NCBI GenBank assembly: GCA_001931875.2
Contig: MSJH02000526.1
Location: 1-32,720 of the forward strand
Length of the DNA stretch: 32,720 nucleotides
Direction: 5' to 3'
Source of the DNA: Byssochlamys sp. IMV 00236
Lineage: Eukaryota > Ascomycota > Eurotiomycetes > Eurotiales > Thermoascaceae
The position numbers and the translations under genes are program-made. The notes below the pieces were generated by a model, which ran no database searches, was not told the DNA's origin, and saw only the letters and a list, made by a program, of their open reading frames with translations. Below are positions 1 through 10,921 of this stretch, in pieces; the stretch's first letter is position 1; each line of letters starts with the position of its first letter.

Positions 1-338
1 CATATAATTTTTTTTTTTAATTTTTTTTTTTTTTTTTTGGTTACATACCATGTTCCGCCTGAAGCTGTATTTCTTTCAAATATCTTGACCTGAAGTCCTT
101 CGTCTAATAAGTGTTTTGCTGTAGGAAGCTACGGTTAAAAGATGAACCATCTTTTATATTAATCATTATGTTGTATTTTTACCCCTGCTGGACCAGCTCC
201 TATGACAGCTACTTTTCTAATTTTTTGACCAAATTCGTAACGAGAGCTAACATTTAGTAAACTAGTATTGTTGCATCCGACAATAGCTTTGTTTGGAGAT
301 GTCCATTGAACTTGAATTGCAGCACTTTCGACAGGCAT
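1..338 (-). CDS. Flavin-containing monooxygenase, 5' part (partial)
   Basis: Minus-strand start of a class B flavin monooxygenase, an FAD/NADPH enzyme that oxygenates soft nucleophiles (N or S atoms). Exon 1 is 183-338 (52 codons from the ATG at 338) and exon 2 is 49-128; the introns are 129-182 (54 nt) and one starting at 48 that leaves the window. Spliced residues 43-52 read VAVIGAGPAG, the GxGxxG FAD-binding Rossmann loop. They are followed by an LPTAKHL helix, a KIFER strand and a GGT(W) motif, the usual order in FMOs. About 42 residues precede the Rossmann strand, longer than the few found in typical FMOs. The rest of the gene, including the NADPH site and the FMO signature, lies outside the window, so substrate and intactness cannot be judged. 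N-hydroxylating siderophore enzymes are less likely because the GGTW spacing fits FMOs. Confidence 0.8.
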
Positions 339-1024
339 AGATTGAATAGGTATAGAATAAAGAAGAGAAAGGATGCTTTATTTATTTATGTTTAGCTTTA
401 GACCACTGAATTGCATCTGTTTAGAGATGTATTGCATGTTTATGCGTACGACCTTCTTTATTGCATAATCAACAAAACTAATTGCGTTAAACTGTGTAAC
501 AAGACACTTCGCACAGATGGACCATGATGAACAAGGGTTACCTAAGCAAGTATGACTTGTAAGAAAGGAATTCAGTTGATTACTAATGTTTATCTAAAGT
601 TTTGGACAAACAAGTAATATGAATGAACCTAATATTACTGTTGAATTGCGCTTTTATGATAAGAATATCTGTAGTCTTTTATTTTTTAGTCCGTCCTACA
701 GCATCCTTGTGATCAAATCGGATCGATGTGTTCTTTTCTGAATGAAATTCGGAAAGCTTCATCCCAGTGCTTAATGTATGCATTCCAGAACAGAATGTCG
801 GAAAAGTATGTTATAAATGGCAAGATGTCATGCAATTAACTGTGTGTATTTAAGAATGTGAATGTATAAGCAGTTTGGCACCAGGGTTAGTATCTTTATG
901 GAAACAGCTGTAGTGTAAATAAATATATTACTTTCAAAGATCTTACATATTCATAATTTATAGAAAAGAGATTATTTTCTTCATGAAAAGCTTTTTTTTA
1001 TTCGATAAAAAACAATATCAATAC
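339..1024. other. Intergenic: FMO promoter and dioxygenase 3' flank
   Basis: No convincing coding or RNA gene was seen on either strand. The stretch lies upstream of the FMO start (338) and downstream of the dioxygenase stop (1025), so it should hold the FMO promoter and the dioxygenase 3' UTR. It is AT-rich without repeats of note. Confidence 0.5.
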
Positions 1025-2333
1025 TTAAATAATTCTGACAGTAGCCTCCAAGGGGAATATTTCTTCTCTTTCTTGATGATAGATTTTATCCCAAGTAGAT
1101 TCCAATTGAGGAGGAAGCTTCCAAGCGTTGTCAGGATGAAGCCAATGACGAAGCAGATGACGTCTATAGAAACAATGAGTACAATAACCAATCATTTATT
1201 CATTTTGCTTACGTATTCTTTGGACTATCAGTATAACCATCGCGAGCATGGAATATAGACAGATTGTTAATGTATTGAATGTCTCCTTTCTTAAAATCAA
1301 TTCCAAGATTGTATTTTTCAGCAGTAAAGTGCAGTGCGTCCAATGCTTCGGCCTGTGCTTCTGTAATTGGAGGAATATCTTCACGTCTAGGATTCTTGCC
1401 GAATCCTGTGAAATTACGACGTGCATATTGGATGATCAGTTTGTTATCAACATAATACAAAAGAGGTCTTAAATAATAGGGTTCCTTTTCCTTGTTTAAA
1501 TCACTAAAATATAAAAAGATTAGAGAGGATATGCATTGCTTTTATATGCTTATTACTTTTGGAAGGGCCAGTCCTGCGCCAAAGTATGAATTAAATCAGG
1601 TCGTGTCTTTGCAAGCTCGTTGTAAACTGTCCAGCTGGAAGCAATTCGTGATTTTCCACCTTCTTCAGCAACACCAAGAGCATAAAGAGAGATTATATCT
1701 CCAGCATCAGTATGATACACTTGATGATCATTTGTATATGCGGGAGCTATTATATCATCAAGTCCTTGTTTGGGAACAAGATCTGTGATATGTGCTAATT
1801 AAAAGGATAATCAATTTAGCATTTTAAAGAACCTAAAATGGGCATTTACCAATTGTATGACGGCCTTGAAGTCCTCGTTTACCAACCCAAGCGGATATAC
1901 CAGTATAAGCAATAATGTTTTGAGCCCTTGTATAGTTATCAGGATTCAGGCCACGAACGACAACGAAGCCTCTACCGTCGAGAACATGCTCTTGAATGAT
2001 CTGCTTGAGCTTTGGACCAAGAATTGGAAGAGGAAATGTCTCTTGTTGAATTTCACTAAAGGGTTTTCCAGTAGCTTCAAAATCATGAACTGCCTTGCCA
2101 ACTTCTTGAAGTTCTTGGTCATTTAATTGATAGATCCATTCATGTTCTTTTCCTTCATAGTCAGATCCTTTCCAGAGCTTAGGTCCTTCTAGTTGTTCTG
2201 GAAATCCTTCAGGTAGATCCGTTTCAAGCTGTTCTTCAGCCAAACGACGAGCAGTACGCGCCTTGTAGTTTTTCAAATCAGGTAAATAAGTAAAGTCAGG
2301 TTGGGATGAGTTCTTTAATTGAATGGTAGGCAT
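1025..2333 (-). CDS. TauD/TfdA-family 2-oxoglutarate-dependent dioxygenase
   Basis: Fe(II)/2-oxoglutarate dioxygenase of the TauD/TfdA family (taurine, sulfonate, alkylsulfate or related substrates). Four exons: 1850-2333, 1557-1794, 1213-1503 and 1025-1163; introns of 55, 53, 52 and about 49 nt or fewer, all GT-AG, splice into 383 residues with no break in frame. The iron site is visible: H189-T-D191 and distal H326 (in IFHARDG). R343 in RHLLR, 17 residues after H326, fits the 2-oxoglutarate-binding arginine seen in TauD as a similar basic motif. The length matches fungal members. The gene diverges from the permease at 2791 across 457 bp. Substrate cannot be read from sequence; the yeast relative JLP1 uses sulfonates, but fungal genomes carry many paralogues. 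The start is the first ATG of the long exon; a TATA-like element lies about 50 bp upstream. Confidence 0.9.
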
Positions 2334-2790
2334 AGTTTTTGTGTATATGAGAAAAAAAAAAGGGACAAATAGATGAAGCCTCTATTTATGTACACTCTTG
2401 CATAAACATTGAGTCAAAATGATTAATAATCTATTTCTTTTGAAAATATGACAAGATATACACCATAACTCTCGTAATGCTTTAATGGTACAATACCATA
2501 ATTTCTCAAAAACCTTCACTATCACGCAATACAAGACTGGATAACATGATCAATTCAGATAGAACTTTTAATTCTAATGGTAAATAGTGTGTAACCTAAC
2601 TGATTTCCATTTTTATATGCAAAAAGTCAAGAAAGAAATAAAGCAATGTATTATGCGATTATAAAGTAGGTTATGCAATAGCATCACTTTTGATGCAAGA
2701 AAGAGCTAATCAGTAGTTGATTTATCTCTTTTATATAAATCAAGATATAACTTACTTTTCTCTCTCTCTCTTTTTTATATATTAAGCTTG
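2334..2790. promoter_or_regulatory. Divergent promoter between dioxygenase and permease
   Basis: This 457-bp non-coding stretch separates two divergent starts. TATATAAA at 2733-2740 is 51 bp upstream of the permease ATG, followed by a CT-rich tract at about 2757-2772. On the minus strand an ATAAATAG-like element at about 2381-2389 serves the dioxygenase. I saw no CACGTG (Cbf1-type) site, so sulfur control is not supported by a recognised operator. Confidence 0.55.
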
Positions 2791-4837
2791 ATGTCGTCAA
2801 CTTCAACTATTTCAAACGATGCAATAAGTCAGTCAAATGAGCATCGTCAACCAAAACAAATTGAAAACTTATCTCCTCTGGCTGTTGGGGATCAAAAGCT
2901 TAGGCGTCATTTGGGATACTTTAGTGGAACTATGATGAATGGTAATTGTTTGCTTTAAAAGGATCTTGTTTTAATTCGGAATGACAGTCGGTCAAATCAT
3001 TGGCACTGGCATCTTTTCAAACCCTACCTTTATTCTGCTTCACTCTGGATCTGGTGGGATGATGCTCATCTTATGGGTTGTTGGTGCGCTCTTTGCTGCA
3101 ACAGGTGTTTGGAATTATCTAGAGCTTGGAACGATGGTAACAAAAGAGTATATTTTGTTATCTTCATATAACTAATACTTTATAGCTTCCTCGAAGGTGA
3201 TTATCAGTTACTTTTTAAACTTGTCGTTTGTGTTACTAAAGTTGCATATATTTACAGTGGTGGTGAACAAGAATATTTAGCATACGAATTTCCGAATCCT
3301 AGGAAACTGGTTGCCTTTGTATTTATCATCTTGGTTGGTGTATTCGGAAGAGGCTCTGGTTTAGCACAGGTAAATAAGGCCTAGAAATGACAATAAAAGG
3401 TTAATGTCCCTTTCATTAGGGCTCTACCGTATTTGGCAATAATATCATCTTTGCCATTGGAGGCCCCAGCTATGTGAACAACTGGGGTGCTCGAGGCTTT
3501 GGTGGTAAGATAATGATATAACGATCAGAGAGAGGATGTACTGATTGATGTATAGTGTTTTGCTTGACATTTTGGCTTGTGCTGAACATTACTTCTGCCA
3601 AACTTGCAATTCGTGCCAATAACTTCTTTACCGTACTCAAGATTGCCCTCTTGGTTCTTCTTATCTGTGTAGGCTTTGCTGGATTCGCTGGACGACTTCC
3701 CAACAGGCCAGACTTGGTAGAGAATTTTTCTTTTCATGGTACAAGTAATAACCCAGGCTCCTATGCTACAGCCATATATTATGTTATTTATGCTTATGGA
3801 GGATGGTTTAATCTCAATTATGTCTTGGATGAGCTAAAGGATCCTATCAAAAACCTTCCAAAATGTGCCATCTCTGCTCTCTCTTTGACAACTGTCTTGT
3901 ACATTCTTGCGAATATCGGTAAAGCACTGGAATCAGCAGTATTGCGAAGATTAACCTTTTTGTTAAATAGCCTACCTTGCCGTTCTTCCTGCTGCTGTAA
4001 TCAAAAGTTCAAAGCTAACAGTTGCTGCAAATCTGTTCAACACAGCACTTGGAGGTGTCTTTGGTGGCCGGGTCTTGCCCGTCCTTGTTGGAATGTCATC
4101 ATTTGGCTTTGTCGGCGTTATCTTTTACTCTGGTTCACGGATTGTATTAGAAGCGGCCCGTACAGGCTTTCTTCCGTTTGACAGATTCTTTAGCAAACTC
4201 CATCCAAAGCTACAAACGCCAATCCCTGCCTTAGTGTTACTGTATATCATAGCCATGATCTTTCTCTTGGCACCGCCTCCAGGAACCGTTTTCCAATTTA
4301 TTGTGGCATTCTCAGGCTATGGCCAGTACTTCTTTGTTGGTCTAAGCGTTGTTGGTCTTCTCATCTTACGACGTACACAACCAGACGTTAAGCGTCCTAT
4401 CGAGGCACCTTTTGGTAAGCAAAGATGAAGGGAGACATTAAGAGCTTTGCTAACTCTCTTTCTCTTTGTCAGTTGTTTCAATTATCTTTATCCTCATGTG
4501 CCTTTACACTCTAGTCTTTGTGTTCATCCCACCTGATTCTCCACCCTCAGGATACCCGTACTGGCGTAAGTACATTAATAAGTAAAATAGCTACATGTAT
4601 TCATATTTTACAGTTCCTTATGTCGTTACTATCATCCTTGCTTTGTGCTCTGTGGGTCTTTGGTATTACAAGCTCGTATACAAGGATGCACTCGCAACCT
4701 CATATAACGCAGAAATTCAAAAGGATGGCAAACAGGAGCTGTTTGAAGATGTTTATGAGACCTATGGCAGCTTCAAGACAAACTCTAGTGATACCCTTGA
4801 TAAAGTAGTTGTTCATGAAGTATCTCATAAATCATAA
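2791..4837 (+). CDS. MUP1-like amino-acid (methionine-type) permease, APC superfamily
   Basis: Plasma-membrane or endomembrane amino-acid permease of the APC superfamily, closest by eye to fungal MUP1/L-type methionine permeases. Nine exons: 2791-2941, 2988-3136, 3186-3196, 3258-3369, 3420-3504, 3556-3918, 3971-4414, 4473-4565 and 4614-4837; they join in frame to 543 residues. The hydrophilic N-terminus (about 45 residues) is followed by GQIIGTGIFSNP, the helix-1 break motif GTGIF of APC carriers, then MLPRSGGEQEYL, typical of the MUP1/LAT group. About ten to twelve hydrophobic segments follow, and a hydrophilic tail. Exon 3 is an 11-nt microexon encoding most of LPRS. The gene is convergent with the RS-rich gene: the two stop codons are 67 bp apart. 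Substrate beyond 'neutral amino acid, perhaps methionine' is inference. Confidence 0.9.
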
Positions 4838-4904
4838 AATGTATACTATTATTACTTATTTATTTCAAAATAAAAATCTCTTAATATATTTACAATACTA
4901 TTGT
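4838..4904. terminator. Shared 67-bp convergent 3' region with both poly(A) signals
   Basis: AATAAA at 4869-4874 on the plus strand is 32 nt past the permease stop. On the minus strand AATAAA (forward TTTATT, 4859-4864) is about 41 nt past the stop of the opposing gene. With normal cleavage 10-30 nt further, each transcript would end in or near the neighbouring coding sequence. Confidence 0.6.
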
Positions 4905-6197
4905 TTATATAATCGGTAATTGAGGTCGTGTTGCCATGGGTGTTGGCTTTCCTGATAACTTTGCCGTTAACTCATTATTGATCAATTCTTCCATACCGTT
5001 TTCCTCCCACTGCTTTTGAACCAGTTCTAGTTGATGCTCTAATTTACTTGCATCCCAGCTTGCAAACTCTAGTTCAAATCGACTCTTACGAACAGCAGCC
5101 AAAATCTTGTTTTCTTCATCATGCAACTTTCCTTGTTCAATGTGATATCTTTCAAGCTAAGAAAAAAAAAAAACAACATAAGAGACACATGTGTTAAAAA
5201 TATCTTTCTTTACCTCTTTTTCCTGTTCGGGTGCCCACGATATTCTTTGTTTGGGTGGGCCAGATGGCGATGGATGACCCGACGAGTATCCGCTATAATG
5301 TGAACTATGTTGGTAATGATAAGGTGCATTGTGATGTCTGGGGGCAGGGTTTGGTGGATAAGGAGAAGATCCGGATGCATATGGATGTGCTGGGGGTGGC
5401 GAATATCTTGAACTAGCTGAAGGAATTGAGTGTGTAGAAGTAACTGTCGTAGTGGTGGTAGTACTGGATTTTGCTGCTGTTACATGAGTCGAAGGTAGAC
5501 TAGAGCTTGCAGCTGAGGCAATGGGGTTATCAGTTGGTGTAGAGATGGATGGAGTTGTCACTATGCCCTTTGGAGAATTAGGCGCAGCAGAAGAAGGTGT
5601 TGTATGAGATGATCGTGGAGGAGGACCAGCAATAGAACTTGATGATGGCTCTCTGCTATGATATGATGGTCTATAACCAGGTGGTGGAGGCGGTGGGTAG
5701 GAAGGTGGTGGCCCTGAATAGTGTCTTCGTGAGTGGTAAGGTGGATATCGATAAGAAGAATAGCTGTACGGTGGTGACCCTTGATACGGGCGATGGTCGT
5801 ATGAGTCTCGTCTCATGCTTCCGCTGCGGCTTCCCATGCCTATTGGGGATGGTGAACGTCTAGAGTTGTATGAATAAGATGAGGAAGGATGATAGTATCC
5901 ATAGGATGGTCTTCGTGGTGATCTTGATGACGATCGGGAAGGTGGTGAGTTGGAAGAGGAATAACGGCCAGGATATCCTCTTGATTCTGAGTAGCTATAA
6001 CGATGATCTTTGGGATAGCTATCTCGACCAGGTGACCGAGATGAAGGGTAATGTGGGCTTGGTGAATGACCACGTCCACCAGGGTCTCTATAGTCTCTTT
6101 CTGAACGGTAATTCTCATTGGGTCTATATGCATCCGATCTTGATCGGTCATAATAACCACGGTAACGGTCATCGTATCCACGCGAGTATCTATCCAT
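4905..6197 (-). CDS. Arg/Ser/Tyr/Pro-rich low-complexity protein with C-terminal coiled coil
   Basis: Not recognised as a named family. Two exons (5214-6197 and 4905-5156) flank a 57-nt intron and give 411 residues. Residues 1-160 or so are rich in R, S, Y, D and G with many RS, SR, RD and SPS pairs, like RS-domain splicing or RNA-processing proteins. The middle is Pro/Tyr-rich, then Ser/Thr-rich. The last 90 residues (from about 322, starting at an SWAPEQEKE-like segment) are charged and predicted helical, with heptad-like spacing. The low-complexity part argues for a nuclear, RNA-associated role, but no RRM, PWI or other fold is visible. The start is the first ATG of the open frame. It is transcribed toward the permease and shares its terminator region. 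Confidence 0.8.
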
Positions 6198-6697
6198 TGG
6201 TATTTAAAAAATAAAAAATATAAAAAAGAAAACAACCCAAAAATGAACGTCATTTAACCCATTGATATCATTGGCTGACAAGTGAGACCAGCAAAGCTAT
6301 ATTTTTTAGATGCCCACACTTTTAAAGCAATCTTAACCGTCTCATCCTAGGCTAGACACTATTCTACAGCCCACTGGCTGTTTTCTTAAACTATATGCCC
6401 CCTTCTCCTCGATAAGGCAATCGCCTTGAGTCTCAAGATATTGTGCATTACACTGCAACCATTTTGATCCATTGTTATATTAAGGAACTCATCAAGGCCA
6501 ATCCAACATACAGGTTGCTATAGTATTCTAATATACATAGCGAGAAAAAGATACATCACATGGCCAATGCGTTATCCTCTTATGCTGTAGATGAACAATG
6601 ATATTGCTAAATACATTTGATAACCTTGTCGAATTTTTTTTTTTTACACAAAGGACTTTTTATTGCTTTGCTTGGATAAAGAAAAAGGAAGCTTGAT
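6198..6697. other. Intergenic between RS-rich gene and RPL26
   Basis: About 500 bp holding the promoter of the RS-rich gene and the RPL26 3' UTR. A small inverted repeat (AAGGC/GCCTT, about 6414-6427) and a poly(T) run at about 6637-6645 were seen. No tRNA or other RNA gene could be supported. Confidence 0.45.
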
Positions 6698-7209
6698 TTA
6701 CTATCATATTCATAAAGTCAGTACTGTATTGACCATCATACTGTGATTTCTTACCTGCTTCATAGCGTCCTTCTTACCCTTGCGCTCAAGGATAGCGTTA
6801 CGGCTCTTGTCCAACTTGAGCTTGGTAACGACAACCTTGGAGGTGTCAATACCAATGGGAACAGTAGCACCATTGACCTTTTCACGAGTGACACGGTCAA
6901 TGTGAATAACCCACTTCTTACGGTAGACTTGGACAACCTTGCCTTCACGGCCCTTGTAAGTACCACGAACGACCATGACTTCGTCGTCTTTGCGGACAGG
7001 GATAGAGCGAACACCATACTTTTCACGGAGTTCCTTGGACAAAGGTGCACTCATGATCTTACGACGAACATCAGAGGTGGCGGTGAAATGAGCCTTTCTG
7101 CTCTTTCTGCGAGAAGAACTGACGTCTACATCAAACAATATATAATCAATTTCCATCCATCCATCTATGCTCTTTATAAACACTATCTATTACCAGCACT
7201 GAATTTCAT
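6698..7209 (-). CDS. RPL26: 60S ribosomal protein L26 (uL24)
   Basis: Cytosolic large-subunit ribosomal protein uL24, which binds rRNA near the peptide exit tunnel. Exon 1 is 7194-7209 (16 nt, MKFSA plus one base), exon 2 is 6755-7125, and the last exon begins at 6700 with the stop codon. The protein is 129 residues, close to the 127 of yeast L26. The N-terminus [19 protein letters not shown], the [17 protein letters not shown] segment and the KOW motif around [19 protein letters not shown] are diagnostic. A 5' intron right after the first few codons is usual for fungal ribosomal protein genes. The 3' intron (6701-6754) has a good TACTGAC branch site and ends just before TAA. If that intron is retained, the protein gains 14 residues. 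The gene diverges from ASF1, 260 bp apart. Confidence 0.96.
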
Positions 7210-7469
7210 GGTTTTTGTATGGGTGCACGGAAAGAAGGATTCATTGCTTCTTTGGTGATGTGTTCTTCAAAACTTCCCTCCGCCTACTGTGTGTCTGTCT
7301 GTCACTCTCTCAGCAAAGTTCTCTTACCATATAAAGATAATAGGTTCGGCCCGGAATGATTCAACTCCGTCCCATTTCTCTCTTTCTTCCCGCGGTCGCG
7401 CTTTATATAAAAAAAGGAAAAAAGAACGCGTTCCTTTCAATATAGAGCCCTTTTTTTTTTTTCGTTTCA
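7210..7469. promoter_or_regulatory. Bidirectional RPL26/ASF1 promoter
   Basis: This 260-bp spacer lies between divergent start codons. TATATAAA at 7404-7411 is about 59 bp upstream of the ASF1 ATG. Next to it are a GC-rich block (CCGCGGTCGCGC, about 7390-7401) and ACGCGT at 7426-7431. The RPL26 side carries CT-rich tracts. Roles are inferred from position. Confidence 0.6.
7426..7431 (+). promoter_or_regulatory. Possible MCB element (ACGCGT) upstream of ASF1
   Basis: ACGCGT is the core bound by the MBF (Mbp1/Swi6) G1/S factor in ascomycete yeasts. It lies 39 bp before the ATG of an S-phase histone chaperone. It is palindromic and six bases long, so chance occurrence is possible. Whether Mucoromycota use it in the same way is inference. 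Confidence 0.35.
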
Positions 7470-8201
7470 ATGTCTCTTGTTAACATTTTAGACATCAAGG
7501 TCTTAAACAACCCTGCTGCCTTTACGAGTTCTTTTGAATTTGAAATTACATTTGAATGCAATGCTCCACTTGAAGATGGTAAAATAATGTTCAAAACGGG
7601 GCTCAAACTAAAACTTGTTATAGATCTTGAATGGAAAATGATTTACGTAGGTGCACCTGAAACTTCAGAATATGATCAAGTTCTTGAGTCTATCATGGTG
7701 GGCCCTATTCCTGTTGGTGTCAACAAGTTTGTCTTTTCTGTAAGGCGTTGTTTATTGTTTTATGAATAATGTAGACTCACCTTTTCATAGGCTGATGCAC
7801 CCAATGTTGATTTACTGCCAAGAAGCAACTTATTAGAAGTTACAGTTGTCTTATTAAGCTGTCTCTATAAAGAAAAGGAGTTTGTGCGTGTTGGATATTA
7901 TGTTAATAATGAATATGTTGATGAAGAACTACGTGAAAATCCTCCTGAGGATGTCTTGATTGACAAGTTGCAAAGAAATATTCTGGCTGATAAGCCAAAG
8001 GTGACTAGGTAAGTTGTAAAATATAGATGTATATTAAACAGGTAACTCACCAATAATTAGATATACCATCGATTGGTCTTCCCAACAACAACAACAACAA
8101 CAAACGCCTGCACAAACTGAATCCGTTGATCAGGTTATATACAAATATTGAATTTAATAGCAAAATACTGATCTTTATTTTAGGATATGATGGTTCAATA
8201 A
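7470..8201 (+). CDS. ASF1: Histone chaperone ASF1
   Basis: Nuclear H3-H4 chaperone that hands histones to CAF-1 and HIRA during replication-coupled and independent assembly. Exons 7470-7578, 7624-7739, 7791-8008, 8061-8133 and 8184-8201 give 177 residues. The conserved Asf1 core is nearly complete: [16 protein letters not shown] at the start, [19 protein letters not shown], the [10 protein letters not shown] strand, [13 protein letters not shown] and [11 protein letters not shown]. The C-terminal tail after the core is short (a run of seven Gln, then about 17 residues) and not strongly acidic, unlike the yeast tail. Intron 1 (45 nt) is a multiple of three without stops, so a retained form would stay open. 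The last intron (8134-8183) has a weak GTTATA donor; reading through it would end after five other residues. Confidence 0.96.
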
Positions 8202-8251
8202 ACGAGCCTCTTTTTTTCTTTTTATGTACAATACTTTATTATTAAAGATGA

Positions 8252-9485
8252 TTATTCATGTTTTTTATAAGATATGGGTTGTCTTTGAGTGGATGCTTCA
8301 TAAAGAGTATGGAGAAAATTAAAGCGTCGAATGTATTTTGTGGTATATTGTATAGTATCAGATAGGTCTTCTTCTTCATCATCATCACTTAAATCAATGC
8401 ATGCAAAACCACTTGATGACTCATACGCCTTTCTGCTGCTCTCTTTCAGTTTGATCTCTGCTATCTTCTCTTCCAGTTGTAAAATGTCATTATCTCTTTC
8501 AGAGATTTCCTTCTGAATGTCACAGATTTTTCGGTTGACAGAATAATAGTTTAACATACTACGCGTACAGTGTTAATAAAAGATATTCATGAGAAACAGC
8601 CCACTTACTCATCTTCTTGAATTCTACTACGCTTCATTTCTTCTAATACACCAACTTCCAACGCATTCATTGTTCCTTCAAGATCTCTGACTTTGGTTTC
8701 CAAAGAAGCCAACGACGTCTTCAACTCTGGATCCAATTCTCTATTCTTCAAAATCTCGCTTGAAGACTCACATCGGCTGTCAGTCAAAAGAGTCTTTATG
8801 TCTTCTTTCTTGTTCAAAACTATGTAAACTGTTACTATCACATGAATCATCTGTCACCCTTTTCTTACACTTTGATGATTCTGTAGCTATGGTCTGTATC
8901 ATCTGTATTAATTTCTCAGCTTCTGGTTGATAATCTTGAGCACTTGTAGTCAAACTATCAATCATTTTACTGAGCACATCCACATCATTCAAGGTCCAAT
9001 TGGTATTTTCATTCTTTAAATCTTCCAATGTCTTCTTACTTGCTTCTGCGTCCTTAAATGTAAGTTTTGATACTTTTTGTTGTTTAGTCTCCAACTTGCA
9101 AGAATAAATATCAGCTTCTTATACGTATTGCATTCATAGTGTCTCACCTTTTTGAGATCATGGTTCATTTTTAGGTAAATGTCTTCAAATTGAGCTGCCA
9201 TACCTTCCTTTCCAGGTTCAGGCTTTACTGAGCTCTTTGATTTGGGATCAGTTTGATGGGATGTAGTTGTTTTGTTTATGTTTGACGTTGTTGTTGTTGT
9301 TGTTGTTGTTGTTGCTGTTGTTGGTTTTGTTTGTGATGTGTTAATAGAAGGTTTGGAAGTATCCTTTGGTAAAAGGGATGAGAACCCCGAGAGATTAAAG
9401 GCCTAAAAAGACTAGTATGAGTAAAACAAATTGTCGTCAGTTCATATTGGTTTACATTTGACGGCTTTTCTGCTTCACTGCTCAT
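8252..9485 (-). CDS. Coiled-coil protein with poly-Thr linker, function unknown
   Basis: Not recognised. Five exons (9456-9485, 9148-9402, 8869-9094, 8609-8819 and 8252-8558) join in frame to 342 residues; the introns are 48-53 nt. The N-terminus contains a short AFNLSGFSSLLP segment, then a Thr-rich linker (a run of nine Thr from a GTT/GTC repeat), then long charged helices from about residue 80 to 310 with heptad-like Leu/Ile spacing. An acidic patch (DLSDDDEEEDLSD) lies about 50 residues before the end. Layout resembles structural coiled-coil proteins such as nucleoporins of the central channel or kinetochore subunits, but no diagnostic motif supports either. It is convergent with ASF1: stop codons at 8201 and 8252 leave a 50-bp gap. 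Confidence 0.75.
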
Positions 9486-9826
9486 TCTAATAAACACTAT
9501 ATGAAAAAGAGAAAGAGAAAGGAATGAAAATTTAAAAATAAAAAAATAACGCGCGCCTGTGCATTGAAAACCGCGTCACAAGATAGAAAAAAAAGACAAA
9601 TGAAAAGGGAAAAGGTTATGAGTATTTTTATTGTTCATAACAATGGGCAAACTTCCGTGCGCTGTTATTATACAGAAATCACGTTCGAAGGGTATGATCT
9701 CAGCAAGGTTTAAAAAAAAGTAACCAAGCACCCCTAGTGCCGATTGTGTTCAATTAAGAAACCAATCAGTGGAAAAATCCCTGTGTTTGTAAATCAAAAG
9801 TAAGCCCATCTTCAAGAAAGAAAAAG

Positions 9827-10852
<1,026 letters not shown>

Positions 10853-10913
10853 TTAAAATGAGAAGAAAAAAAAAAGAGAGAGAGGAAAGAGACAAAGATG
10901 ATAAGGGAGAATG

Positions 10914-10921
10914 TTTATATA
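10914..10921 (-). promoter_or_regulatory. THI4: THI4 TATA box
   Basis: TATATAAA on the minus strand, 65-72 bp before the THI4 ATG, with purine-rich leader sequence between. Position and match support a strong core promoter. Confidence 0.55.

Noticed and set aside
5231..6253. Several plus- and minus-strand frames overlapping the RS-rich gene
   Set aside because: They are shadows of the low-complexity coding sequence in other frames.
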